From assembly GCA_016946835.1 (NCBI GenBank), contig JACVTC010000135.1, forward strand, positions 64,001 through 128,000: 64,000 bases of DNA, written 5' to 3'. Below the pieces are notes generated by a model. It was not told the origin of the DNA. It searched no databases and saw only the letters and a list, made by a program, of their open reading frames with translations. The stretch comes from Neocallimastix lanati (nom. inval.) (taxonomy: Eukaryota > Neocallimastigomycota > Neocallimastigomycetes > Neocallimastigales > Neocallimastigaceae). The number at the start of each line of letters is the position of its first letter. Within the stretch, counting starts at the first letter, position 1. The position numbers were made by a program, and so were the translations under genes. This document shows, piece after piece, positions 38,801-49,816 of this stretch.

Positions 38801-40815
38801 GCTTGAATTTGCTTCAGGTGGTAAAAAATATCAAGTGAAAGGTACTGGCACAGTTGCAAGTAATCCTTTCCAAAGTGGAACTACTAATATAAATATTGTT
38901 GTTGAAGTTAGTGCTAACGCTATTGTCAAGTATGATTATGGTAAGTATTTCTTTAAGAAACTTTTGATAAATATTAAAATTATAACTATAATTATATAGA
39001 ATTTTTTTTTTTTTTTTGTTTTCTCGTTAAACTATTTTTAAACCATTTTAAATTAAAATGTTGTAATTATTATTAAAACTTGTTTTATCATTAATATGGA
39101 TTTTTTATTTTTTGGGGTTGTCTTCATTCGATATTCGATGATTTTATTAAAAAAAAATTGGAATATTTATTTATTGAAAATATCAATTTTTATAATTATT
39201 CTTTTTTATTTATTTTTTCATAAAATAAAAAACATAATATTCAATCTTTATGAATTTATAATTAAATGTTTTAAAAAATAATTTCATATTTCACTTTATA
39301 TTATTTTATTTTATTTTATTTTATTTCATTATTTATACTTTTTTAATTTTATTTTTATTTTATATATAATATTTTCTTATTTTTCTTTTTCCTTTTTTCT
39401 TTTTTTCTTTTTACTTAAATTAATGATTATTTTTATTATTATAAATATCTTATAATGTTTCATAATAATATAAATTATTATTCTTTTATTTAACATCTTA
39501 TATTTTTATATTTTTTCTTTTTTTTTTTTTTTTTTTTTGGAAAATAGATCCTCTAAACTTTAATGTCGGTCTCCATTTATTTGAGTTGAAATCCACAATG
39601 GAAATAACGGAGTTAAGTATGCCAAATCCTGTTGTCTCTGTCGAAGGTGGACTTTCCCTTTACACTTGTAGTGTCGTGAAATGTGTACAGACCTTTGGTT
39701 TCATTAAATCAGGAGCTAACTACTATGCCATTCCAAAAACTGGAGCCAGCAGTAAAAAGAGTGCTGTTGATGGCGCTACATGTGATAGTAGTATCGGTTT
39801 ACTCTTTACTGATTATAAACTCTGTGTTAGTGAGGATGAGGGGGAAGTGGTCGAATTTACAACTACGGCCACCTCTACTACAAATTATGTTATTACCCCC
39901 ACTAATACAAATATCTTTTCTGCCTCGAACGTTCCCATTTTAATAAAAGCAAGCCAAAATGCTCTCACCTTAAATAATGTTGATGGTAAATATATTTATT
40001 ATATGCTTTAATAATATCGAATTTTTAAATATTTATTCCTTTTTTAAAAAATTCAAAAAAAAAAAAAAAACATATTTTGTATTGAGAAAAGATATATATT
40101 ATATATACCTTTAAATTATCATAGTTATATATTATTTATTCGAAAGTTTCATAATTGTATTCTATTCATTAGTTATAAATTAAAAAAAAAAAAAAACTAA
40201 ATTAATATTTCATTAGTTATAAATTAAAAAAAAAAAACTAAATTAATAAATATTTATACTTTTACATATCATTAATAATTCTGAAGGTATTGGTGGAAAA
40301 AATCATATTATCAAAACTGGTAACGAATATAATGCTTATACTTATACTGATTCTGGTACTACTTTTGCTTCTGCAGGAGGTGAATATGATGGAATAAAAA
40401 AATATCAAAGAATTGATTCTGGCTTCTTCAATGAAGTTACGAATTTTGCTGACGTGAGCGATGATACCTCTTTAGTTTTAACCAGATGTACGGATGCCTC
40501 CTGTACTCTTACTGATGGGTTAATAAAAGAAACCGATGACTACTTCTCCGTAACTACCTCCTCCAGTGCAAAATTAGCCTCTGGTGATCTAGTTCAATGT
40601 AGTGCAGATAACGCTGGAAAACTGACCACAGATCATCAACTTTGTCTTGGCTCTGATCAAGCGGTGGACTTTTTAAGTTCGGGAACCATAAACTATATAA
40701 TTAAAGTTGGTTCAGAATTAAAGTTAGTGGAAGGCTCTCAAGATCAATTTATTTTCACTAAAATAGCCGGTAAGTTAAATAGAAAATAAAAAAAAAGAAA
40801 GTATTATTCATAAAT

Positions 40816-40858
<43 letters not shown>

Positions 40859-41153
40859 GAATAAATCTGAGGGAATAATTTTTTTTTATATATTAAATTA
40901 AAAAAAGAAAAAGAGAAATAATATTATTTAGAATAGAAATGAAGGACTTAATTAAACATTTAATTGAAATTAATATTTTTTTTTTTAAATATAATTAATA
41001 AACTAACAGTTCTATAGTTTAAAATAATCGTATTATATTTTAGAAATTAGTATAGTTATTACAAAGTTATAATTTTTTCAAATCATTAATAATAGAAATT
41101 ACAAAATTATATATATATATATATTTTTTTAAATTATTAATAATAGAAATTAC

Positions 41154-41196
<43 letters not shown>

Positions 41197-44100
41197 TAAA
41201 TTATTAATAATAGAAATTACAACATTATTTATATATATATATTTTTTTAGATTATTAATAATAGAAATTACATCATCATTTTTTATTTTTTTTTCAAATC
41301 ATTAGTAATAGGAATAAACATTATTAGAATAATAGTTTCTAGTTTACTATTTAGAAATTGTTTTTATTTTTATTTTTTTTTTTTTTTGACTATCAATAAA
41401 GAAAAATAGATTTATTTTTATTTCTTTTTTTTTTTTTACACTTTTTTTTTTTGTTATTATTATTATGTGACTTTAAACTAATGAAATTATTTATTAAATC
41501 CTAAATTAATATGTGTAGGTACCTTGAAAACCGGTATTAATATTGTAAATCTTACCACAAATAAGATTATTGATTATACTGGTACAGAGGGTGCTGGTTC
41601 GAATCTTGATAATATCATTGGTAACTTAGCTCTTTTCGATTGTGAAAGTAATAATGTATGCAATCAAACCTACGGTTTCATTAAATCCAACGATTCAGAC
41701 CCGACTAGTGTTAAATATTACCAATTAGGAATTGATGGTACTACACCAGCAGTAGTATCAGGAGGAGGATTCAGTACAGCATGTGTAGCTGCTGACACTG
41801 GTAAAATAAAAGATGATGGAGTTCTTTGTGTGGTTGGACATGCAACACCAACATCCGCAATAACAGGAACAATGATAGCAAATAAAGAATACTTCATCTC
41901 CACTACAACAGCCTCTGCTTTTGCTGGAAGTGACAGCGGAAAATTTGTCATCGTGAAAGCCACCACTTTCTCCTATACTCAGAAGATTATTGGCACTGGC
42001 TATCAAATCCTCAGTGTCGATTCGGACATGGTCGTCAACGAAGCCTCCACGAATAATTTCAAAAAAACCGCCGGAGATGTCGGTATCTACCAATGTGATG
42101 GAAATGTTTGCCAAGCTGTTCCCGGTTATGCCATCAACAGTGGAAAATACTATAAGGTGACCGTCGCAAGCAATAAAGGAACAGCAGAAGAGGTCTCCAT
42201 TACCAATGAAGTCAATACGTTGAAAAAGGGCCATTGTAAGGGATTGAATGGTCTCATCGTCAAGGACTATGACAAGAACTTCCTCTGTCTTGATGATGAA
42301 ATCAGTGTGGAATTGATTCCTGAAAATGAAGGATACCATGTTTTAGGGGCTACATTAGCAGCAGGCGGTCCATTTGCTTCAAGTGCGAAGAAAATGATTC
42401 AATTTACTGATAAGTACATCATTGAAGAAGCTAAATATTTAAAAGGTAAATATTTATAATAAATTTGAATTTAAAATTTGAAAACTATATATTATTATAA
42501 TCATGAATTGAAATTAACTATTATCTTATTTATTATAATTTATTATATATATAATAATGTAAAATATTTTATATAATAATAAAAAATATTTTTTAAATTA
42601 ACATAATTTAATATATTAATTTTTATTTTTATAATAAAATTATATATATTATAAATTACTATGATTTATTATATATATTACTCAAATTTATCATTATAAA
42701 TATTAATATATATAATGAAAAATTATTTATATTATATATATGTATATATATTTTATTGATTTAACAATTAAATATATTTATTTATGACTTTTTTTTAAAT
42801 ATTCATAACAAAATATTTATAAAAAAAAAAAAAATATTAATAATTCATATTTTTTTTGAAAGCTGACGCAAAGTATATATTAAAGAAAGGAAACGTCTTC
42901 CATTCTTATTCATGTAATAATCCAGCCTCTCAATTTACTTTGGATACGACCACCAATGGTATTGTTGCCTTTATGGAGACGACCGATAAAAATATCTTTA
43001 CCGCATCCGATTTAAGTCAAACCGATGGGGTCACCCTTTTCAATTGTAAGGCAGGACTCTGTAAGGTGAGCAAGGGTTATATTTTAGTAGATAAGAAGCT
43101 CTACGGAAATGCATCAGGCTCATGGACCGAGGTCAGCGCGGAGAGTCAAGTCTGTAAGGATGCCTCGGACGCCGGTAAGGTGAAGCTCAATACCGGTAAA
43201 ACGGCCCTCGAACTTTGTGTTCCCGGAGCTACGGCTAATGCCACCCCAACCGCTGCAGCCGTCGGAAGTGACGTCTTCGTCTTCGGTAGTCCTTTCAAGG
43301 TCTACATTGCCGGATCCAGCAATACCATCATTGGAATGCCCGATCCAGAGAATGGCTATTACTACCTCGATGCAGCTCATAAGGTGTCCTCTACGACAGC
43401 CACCAGCTTAATTCCATGCAGGGACAAGTCTTGTTCTGATGAAATTAAGGTGTCTGATGCCACTCCGGGACTCTATGCCAATGCCGCCGACTCTAAAAAT
43501 ATAAAATGTACCGCGAGTGAGGATGAAACTCCTGTGATTACTTGTGCATTAGTTGGCGACGCTGGCTACTACCTTGACATCAATAATACCTTGTTGAGCT
43601 GTCCCTCCGGCAATGACTGTTTCGCTATCACGGATCCAGACCTAGGTTTTTATGTGAATGCTGGAGACGAAACGGTCAATAAGTATATTCGTTGTACCGA
43701 CGTTGAATGTCGCGCTATTCCAGCGCCAACGGATGCCTGTGACTCTGTAGAGAAGAGTGGAAAGTTAACGTTCGATGATTCAAACGTGAAATTCTGCTTT
43801 GACAATGCTAAAAGCGACAAAGTTGATGGTACCTATGTGGTCAACTATTCTTCGAATAGTGTCTTCAGATCTTTAGTGAAGAGTGGTCAGTATGGTTTGT
43901 TGGAAATCACCAGTACTTCAAAATCCTTCACCCTTAAATCGGCAGAGGCTCATCTTTGCGTCACCGACGCAACATTAAAAAAATCAGGAGACTATTCAGG
44001 AAGTCCCTGTGCCACGGGTGCCTCAGAATATATTTGTAATGCTGATGGGGTCTGTAACAAGGGTTCCGAGGCGCCATCCCGTTCTACGAATGAAGAGGAA

Positions 44101-45286
44101 GGGATGGAGCAGGAAAGCAGTAGTGCCTCCTCCTTGAAGGTGGTCTGTGATGTCCAACTCGGAAGTAATTGTTACTCCGGACGGTACTACTTGGTCAAGA
44201 AGCCCGAGTATGAGTTGATCGAGGAGGAGTATGAGAAGGGAAGCCTCTTCTTCTGTGCCAGTGAAGGCTCTGCCTGTCAAGAGATTCATCAAGTCGGTTA
44301 CTATGTCATCGATAAGGAGACGATCTTTTCGTGCTCGAAGACTGCAGCTGACATCGAAGTCACGTGTGAAAAGTTTTCCATTACGGAGAGTGAATCGCCG
44401 ACCTGTTCGGAGGATACTCTCGGTAAGATACTCGCGAACGGTGGTAAATTCTATTTTTGTTTGACGAATTCCGGAAATGCCCTTGAATTAAGCATGTCCA
44501 ATACCGGAAACTATGCTCTCAGTAAGAATGATGAAGATCTCTTCAGCTTAGACAGTAAACACTATGCCATCATTAATATTAACGAAAACATCATCACCTT
44601 AAATGATAAATGTAAGTTTGGGTGTCAATTGATGATCTAAAATTTAGTTTAATCATTAGATTTCCTTTAATAGATAGACTATTTTTCATACATATTATAT
44701 TTATTAAGCTGATGAAAATGATAAAATATTTATTACTTTTAAATATGAAATTAAATATGAAATTATTTTTATATAAAAAAAATATATATATATTTATTCC
44801 TATATATATTTCTATATATAAAAAAATGAAATAATTCATATCTATTCAGCAATTTATTATATAATTATTATGAAAAAATATGTCAATTTTTATTTATAAA
44901 TTTATAAAATCATTTTATAATGCTTTTTTTTCTTTTTTTTTTTTTTTTTTAATAATATTAATATATTCAACGATGATCATTATCTTTTTTTTTTTTTTTT
45001 TAATAATTAATAATGATCATTACATCTTCAAACTCTCTTTTTTTTTTTAATATTCAATAATGATTATTATATCTTCTAACTCTCTTTTTTTTTTTTTTTA
45101 TTCCTTATATATCATATAGATAATAACAGTTTAGGATACGTCTATGCCAATAAGGCTGGAAGTTACAAAGTCATCGAAAAAGATAGTAATACCTGTCCAA
45201 TGGTTGCCGGAAGCAACAATGCTATTGATACTGTTAATATTTTAGAATTAGAATGCGAAGAAGGAAAATGTGATGTACCTTCTTAA
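35815..45286 (+). CDS. Gene 4: divergent scaffoldin-like protein with amplified exon module, 1799 aa, 10 exons
   Basis: Exons 35815-35837, 36333-36382, 36547-37266, 37492-37869, 38476-38940, 39548-39985, 40287-40769, 41519-42445, 42863-44611 and 45120-45286 (TAA). They sum to 5400 nt, one frame. The signal peptide is MFYKNILC + LIVILAIGYIRNVAA. Exons 3-8 (residues 25-1161) lack the long GYYLN arrays of the paralogues. Instead they repeat a module of about 130-150 aa with the core Y-x-C-x(3-5)-C-xQT-x-GYIK, a tyrosine pair, then C...G.L..D..LC. Cores are visible as YTCSANGCAQTVGYVK, YSCNSGLCKRTSGYVQ, YYCNTSKKICKQTYGYIK, YTCSVVKCVQTFGFIK, RCTDASCTLTDGLIK, FDCESNNVCNQTYGFIK and YQCDGNVCQAVPGYAI. 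Exon 9 holds the eighth core (FNCKAGLCKVSKGYIL), then GYYYLDAA repeats, an acidic Ser-rich linker and the family C-terminal domain. Exon 10 is the shared tail. No CSGWK module was found. Function beyond a secreted structural or scaffold role is unknown. The donor at 37267 is GTCGGT, an unusual one. Confidence 0.82.
37382..37480. repeat. 54-bp direct duplication in gene 4 intron 3
   Basis: Two near-identical copies starting ATTATCGATA at 37382 and 37436, each followed by ACATTTTATTATTTCCTTTT. The second copy lies right before the acceptor at 37490-37491. Confidence 0.8.
40166..40250. repeat. 44-bp direct duplication in gene 4 intron 6
   Basis: TCATTAGTTATAAATTAAAA followed by an A run and CTAAATTAATA begins at 40166 and again at 40210. 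It is inside the intron 39986-40286. Confidence 0.8.
41081..41320. repeat. Tandem repeat in gene 4 intron 7
   Basis: The core ATTATTAATAATAGAAATTA recurs about four times (near 41083, 41133, 41200 and 41251). Copies are spaced 50-67 bases apart and separated by (AT)n and T runs of varying length. A diverged fifth copy is near 41297. Located in the intron 40770-41518. Confidence 0.8.
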
Positions 45287-46140
45287 TTTAGTATAAAAGT
45301 CATATGTATAAATACCATACACTCCCCACAAAGCATAATCATAATTATTTTTATTGTTATTATTATTTATTAATCTTTGTTTTTTTTTAAATTTTATCAT
45401 ATATTAATATATATACTTATCCCTTTGAGAAATAAAATTGAAGAGGAAATAATTTTAAATTATTATTATAAATAAAAAACACTTTTTTTTTTCTGTTATT
45501 ATTTAATTAATTTATTTTTGAATATAATATTCCTCTGGATATTATAGTATTAAATGTTTTTTTAATGTAAAATAAAATATTATTTTAAGATATTTACTTT
45601 GACTTTACAAATTAAAAAAAGAAAAAGAAAAAAAGAAAAAATAAAAGATAAAAAGGAAAAAGAATTAGTAAAGTAATAAAAATAGTTTAATTATAGTAAA
45701 TTATTTATAAAAAAAAAAAAAAATTAGGTAATTAGAGGAACCACATAAAAGAAATTGTATATAAATAAATAGATTGTTATAATAAATACTTATCAAAGAA
45801 ATCCTTTCTACTTTTAATTTTAATCAATAATATATATAACAAACATTTTAATAAATTTAGAATTTAAATAAATTTCCAAATGAAAATTTAAAAGAATATA
45901 CAAAACTTGAAATGATACTTTCATTAGTATTATTTATTTTTCCAAAGTTAAAAAAAAAAAAAAGAAAAGATGAATCATTAAAATAAAAATGTTTATTCTT
46001 TACTTGAATGAATAAAAAAAAAGTAATTAAATGTAGATTATTTTTGATAAAAAAAAAAAAAAAAAAGAAAGTATTATAAAAAATATTAGTTCATAGATTT
46101 AATTTTTTTCTTTAAATTTCTTTTATATATATATTCAATA
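45287..46140. other. Gene-free AT-rich spacer after gene 4
   Basis: Non-repetitive, with several A runs (near 45711-45725 and 46048-46065) and A/G-rich AAAAGAAAAAGAAAAAAAG stretches near 45616-45660. I see no gene or structured RNA. Confidence 0.55.
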
Positions 46141-46522
46141 AGCAACTTTTTTTTTTAATAATCATTTTATTTAATTATTTAATTTCATTTATTATTATAT
46201 TATTATTTATTATTTAATTATTTATTATTTATTATTTATTATTTATTATTTAATTATTTAATTTCATTTATTATATTATTATTTATTATGTATTATTTAT
46301 TATTTATTATTTATTATTTATTAATAAATACTCTTGTTATTATATATTATTTATTATTTATTATTTATTATTTATTATTTATTATTTATTATTTATTATT
46401 TATTATTTAATTATTCTATTATTTAATTATTTATTTTTATTATTTATTATTTATTATTTATCTATTATTATTTTTATTATTATTATTTATTACTAATAAT
46501 TATTATTATTACTATTAATTAT

Positions 46523-46648
46523 TATTATGTAGTAATAGTTAATAAATAATAATAATAATAATATTAATAATAATTTATTATTATACATTACATTACATAC
46601 ATTTATTAAATAATATATACAATAAAAAATTTTTATTATTAATTATTT
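46523..46648. repeat. 126-bp dispersed direct repeat, copy 1
   Basis: Runs from TATTATGTAGTAATAG through TACATTACATTACATACATT to an AAAAAATTTTTATTATTAAT end. Nearly identical to 47186-47311, 663 bases downstream. The visible difference is an AATAATAATT to AAAAATAATT change. Confidence 0.85.
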
Positions 46649-47185
46649 ATTAATAATTATTTATTATTTAATTATTTATTATTTATTATTTATTATTTAT
46701 TATTTATTATTTATTATTTATTATTTATTATTTATTATATATATTATTATTTATTATTTATTATTTATTATTTATTATTTATTATTTATTATTTATTATT
46801 TATTATACATTAATAGATACTTTTTTTATTCTTTTTATTATTTATTATTTATTATTTATTATTTATTATTTGTTATTTATTATTTATTTATTTAATTTTT
46901 TATTATTTATTTATTTAATTATTTATTATTTAATTATTTAATTATTTATTATTTATTAATTATTTATTAATTAATTATTAATTATTTTCTTATTTATTAA
47001 TTATTTACTTATTTAATTAATTAGTTATTATTTAATTAATTATTATTTATTATTTATTATTTATTATTTATTATTTATTATTTATTATTTATTATTTATT
47101 ATTATTATTTATTATTTATTATTTAATTATTTATTACTATTAATTATTATTATTACTATTTATTATTTATTATTACTATTATAAC

Positions 47186-47311
47186 TATTATGTAGTAATA
47201 GTTAATAAATAATAATAATAATAATATTAAAAATAATTTATTATTATACATTACATTACATACATTTATTAAATAATATATACAATAAAAAATTTTTATT
47301 ATTAATTATTA
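47186..47311. repeat. 126-bp dispersed direct repeat, copy 2
   Basis: Second copy of the unit at 46523-46648, in the same orientation. Such a recent-looking duplication suggests unequal exchange or replication slippage through the flanking arrays. It has no terminal inverted repeats or coding capacity, so it is not evidently a transposon. Confidence 0.85.
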
Positions 47312-48326
47312 TTTACTTATTTATTTATATATTTATTATTTATTATTTATTTATTAATTATTATTAATTTATTTATTTATTATTATTTATTATTAATTTA
47401 ATATTATTATTTATTTAATTATTTATTTATTTATTAATTAATTAATTATTTATTTATTTATTATTAATTATTTATTTATTTATTATTTATTATTTATTTA
47501 TTTATTAATTAATTAATTAATTATTTATTTATTATTTATTATTTATTATTTATTATTTATGATTATTTATTTATTATTTATTATTTATTATTTATTATTT
47601 ATTATTTATTATTTATTGTTTATTATTTATTATTTATTATTTATTATTTATTATTTATTATTTATTATTTATTATTTATTATTTATTATTTATTATTTAT
47701 TATTTATTACAATATTTATATTTCTTATATATATATATTCTTTAAATGCATGTAATCCGTATTATACAGCTATTTCTTAATATTATTGATATTATTATTG
47801 ATAATAATATTATTATTATTTATGATTGTATTAGTATTAGTATTAGTATTAGTTTAAATACTACCATTATTTGGTACTGTTATTATTTAAATTATACATA
47901 AATTTCATTATTGTTAATTATTTATTTTTTATTAATTACTAATAATATATTAATAATAGTTATATCTCATATATGTATAATATTATATATTATAATAAAT
48001 AATATTTATGAATAAATAAATAAATAAATAATAATAATAGTTATAATTAAAGAAATAAATAAATAAATGTTTTATTTTAATGTTATTCAATATTTTAATA
48101 CTATTATTTATTATTATTATTATTATTATCAATTAGGTACTGTTTTTATTTATTATTTAATTATAAATTTATATTCATATTATTATATAAAATTATTATC
48201 ATTATTATTCAATATTTCAATTTTTATAATTATTTATATATTTAATTATTTATATAATATATCTTGTATATACATAAATATTTAAATAAAGCATTGCTCA
48301 ATAGTAACTCTTTATTATTAAAAATT

Positions 48327-48362
<36 letters not shown>

Positions 48363-48450
48363 TTATTTTACTATCATTATTTTTAATTTTATTATTTATC
48401 ACTTATTATTTATTATTATTAATTATATATTATTTCATTTATAATTATAT

Positions 48451-49387
48451 ATCTTACATTTATAATTAATATTTTAATTATCATTCAATATTATATTATT
48501 TTATTCTATTTCTTTTTTATTTTAAATAATTAACATTTTATATAGTTATAATACTTTTTTTTCATATATATATATATTAATAAATTTATTTTTTTTTCTT
48601 TTATATATATTATTAATGAAATCTTTAAAAATTTAAAATTAAAATTTCATTATAAAAATCTAAAAATATTCTTTTAAAAAAAAAAAGAAAAGAAAAAAAA
48701 AAAAAAAAAAAAAAAAGAGAGAGAGATTAAGAATAAATTCTTTATTATGAAATTTTTTTTTATATTTTCAATTTTATATATAAATAATTAAAAGTATTTA
48801 TATTTATTTCATTTTATTTTTATTTTTATTTTAATTGTATGATAAAAATAAAATAAAATTTCTTTATTTTTCATTGAATAAAAAATAATTTATTCTTATT
48901 ATTGCCTTTATTTTTTATTTTTAAAAATAAAAATAAATAAAATAAAGGTATATATGAAAAATAAGAAAATAAATAAAAATACTTTATAACTGAAACAAAA
49001 AAAAATAATTTATTAAAATTGAAAATTAAAAAGAAAAGAAAATAAAGAAAAAGAAAAGAATAACTTTTCTTTATTACTTAAAATCTACTTTTTTTTTTTT
49101 TTTTTTTTTATTTTTTTGTTTTATTTTCAACTATTTTGTAATAATTCATTTGTAAATAATACTAATAAAAATTCATTTTTATAATATTGTCTATTTTCTT
49201 TTGTCATATTTTATCATTTTATTTATTTCATTGTAAAATAATAAGAATAAAAAAAAGATTTTTTTTTTAAAAAAAGTATTTTTCTTTTTCATTATTTATT
49301 TAATACTTATTACATTATATATCTGATTATTTAAAATTGCTTATTCAATTTATTTAAAAAAAAAAAAGAATAAAATAATAGTAAAAA
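48451..49387. other. AT-rich region immediately upstream of gene 5
   Basis: Holds A and T runs (near 48690-48716 and 49090-49109) and AAAGAAAAG stretches. The conserved leader seen before genes 2-4 (TTGAGATTTC ... TTTGAAGTTT ... AGGCCT) is not found here, so the gene 5 promoter is unrelated or highly diverged. Confidence 0.55.
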
Positions 49388-49745
49388 ATGATTAATCGAA
49401 GGATCTTAAAGTAAGTATTATTATTAGTACTACATAATAAAATAGAAAATTATCAATGGATAATAATTACTATTTAATAATTAAAATAATTATAATAATT
49501 AAATAAATAATAAGATTCATAATAATAAATAAAAAATAATAAAAGTAATAATACAAAATCATTATTAATAATAATAATTAATAATAATAATAAATAATAA
49601 AATATAACATTTTTCATATAATAATTATGAATATTGTTACACCATGATTATTTGAAAATGTTACACGAAACATAATTATATATGTTACACAAATTCATAA
49701 AATTTAATTTTATTAATAATAGTAATAATAATAATAATAATAATA

Positions 49746-49816
<71 letters not shown>

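Larger units (their letters stand above)
46141..48450. repeat. TTATTATT repeat region between genes 4 and 5
   Basis: T-rich strand ATT/TTTA arrays, including a nearly pure TATTTATTAT tract at about 47520-47709 and TTTATTTATTAA tracts at 47320-47530. It is interrupted by a 126-bp direct repeat and by short unique patches near 47720-48310. Confidence 0.88.

Noticed and set aside
39096-39281. Small open frame in gene 4 intron 5.
   Set aside because: AT-driven Phe/Ile/Lys composition, inside a supported intron, with no conserved motif.
41758-42339. 193-aa open frame on the - strand opposite gene 4 exon 8, and other antisense frames over exons.
   Set aside because: The + strand frame carries the conserved cysteine modules and fits the exon chain; the antisense frames are shadows.
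46523-47311. Transposable element flanked by the 126-bp direct repeats (LTR-like).
   Set aside because: The 537 bases between them are simple repeat with no polymerase, integrase or terminal TG...CA boundaries.
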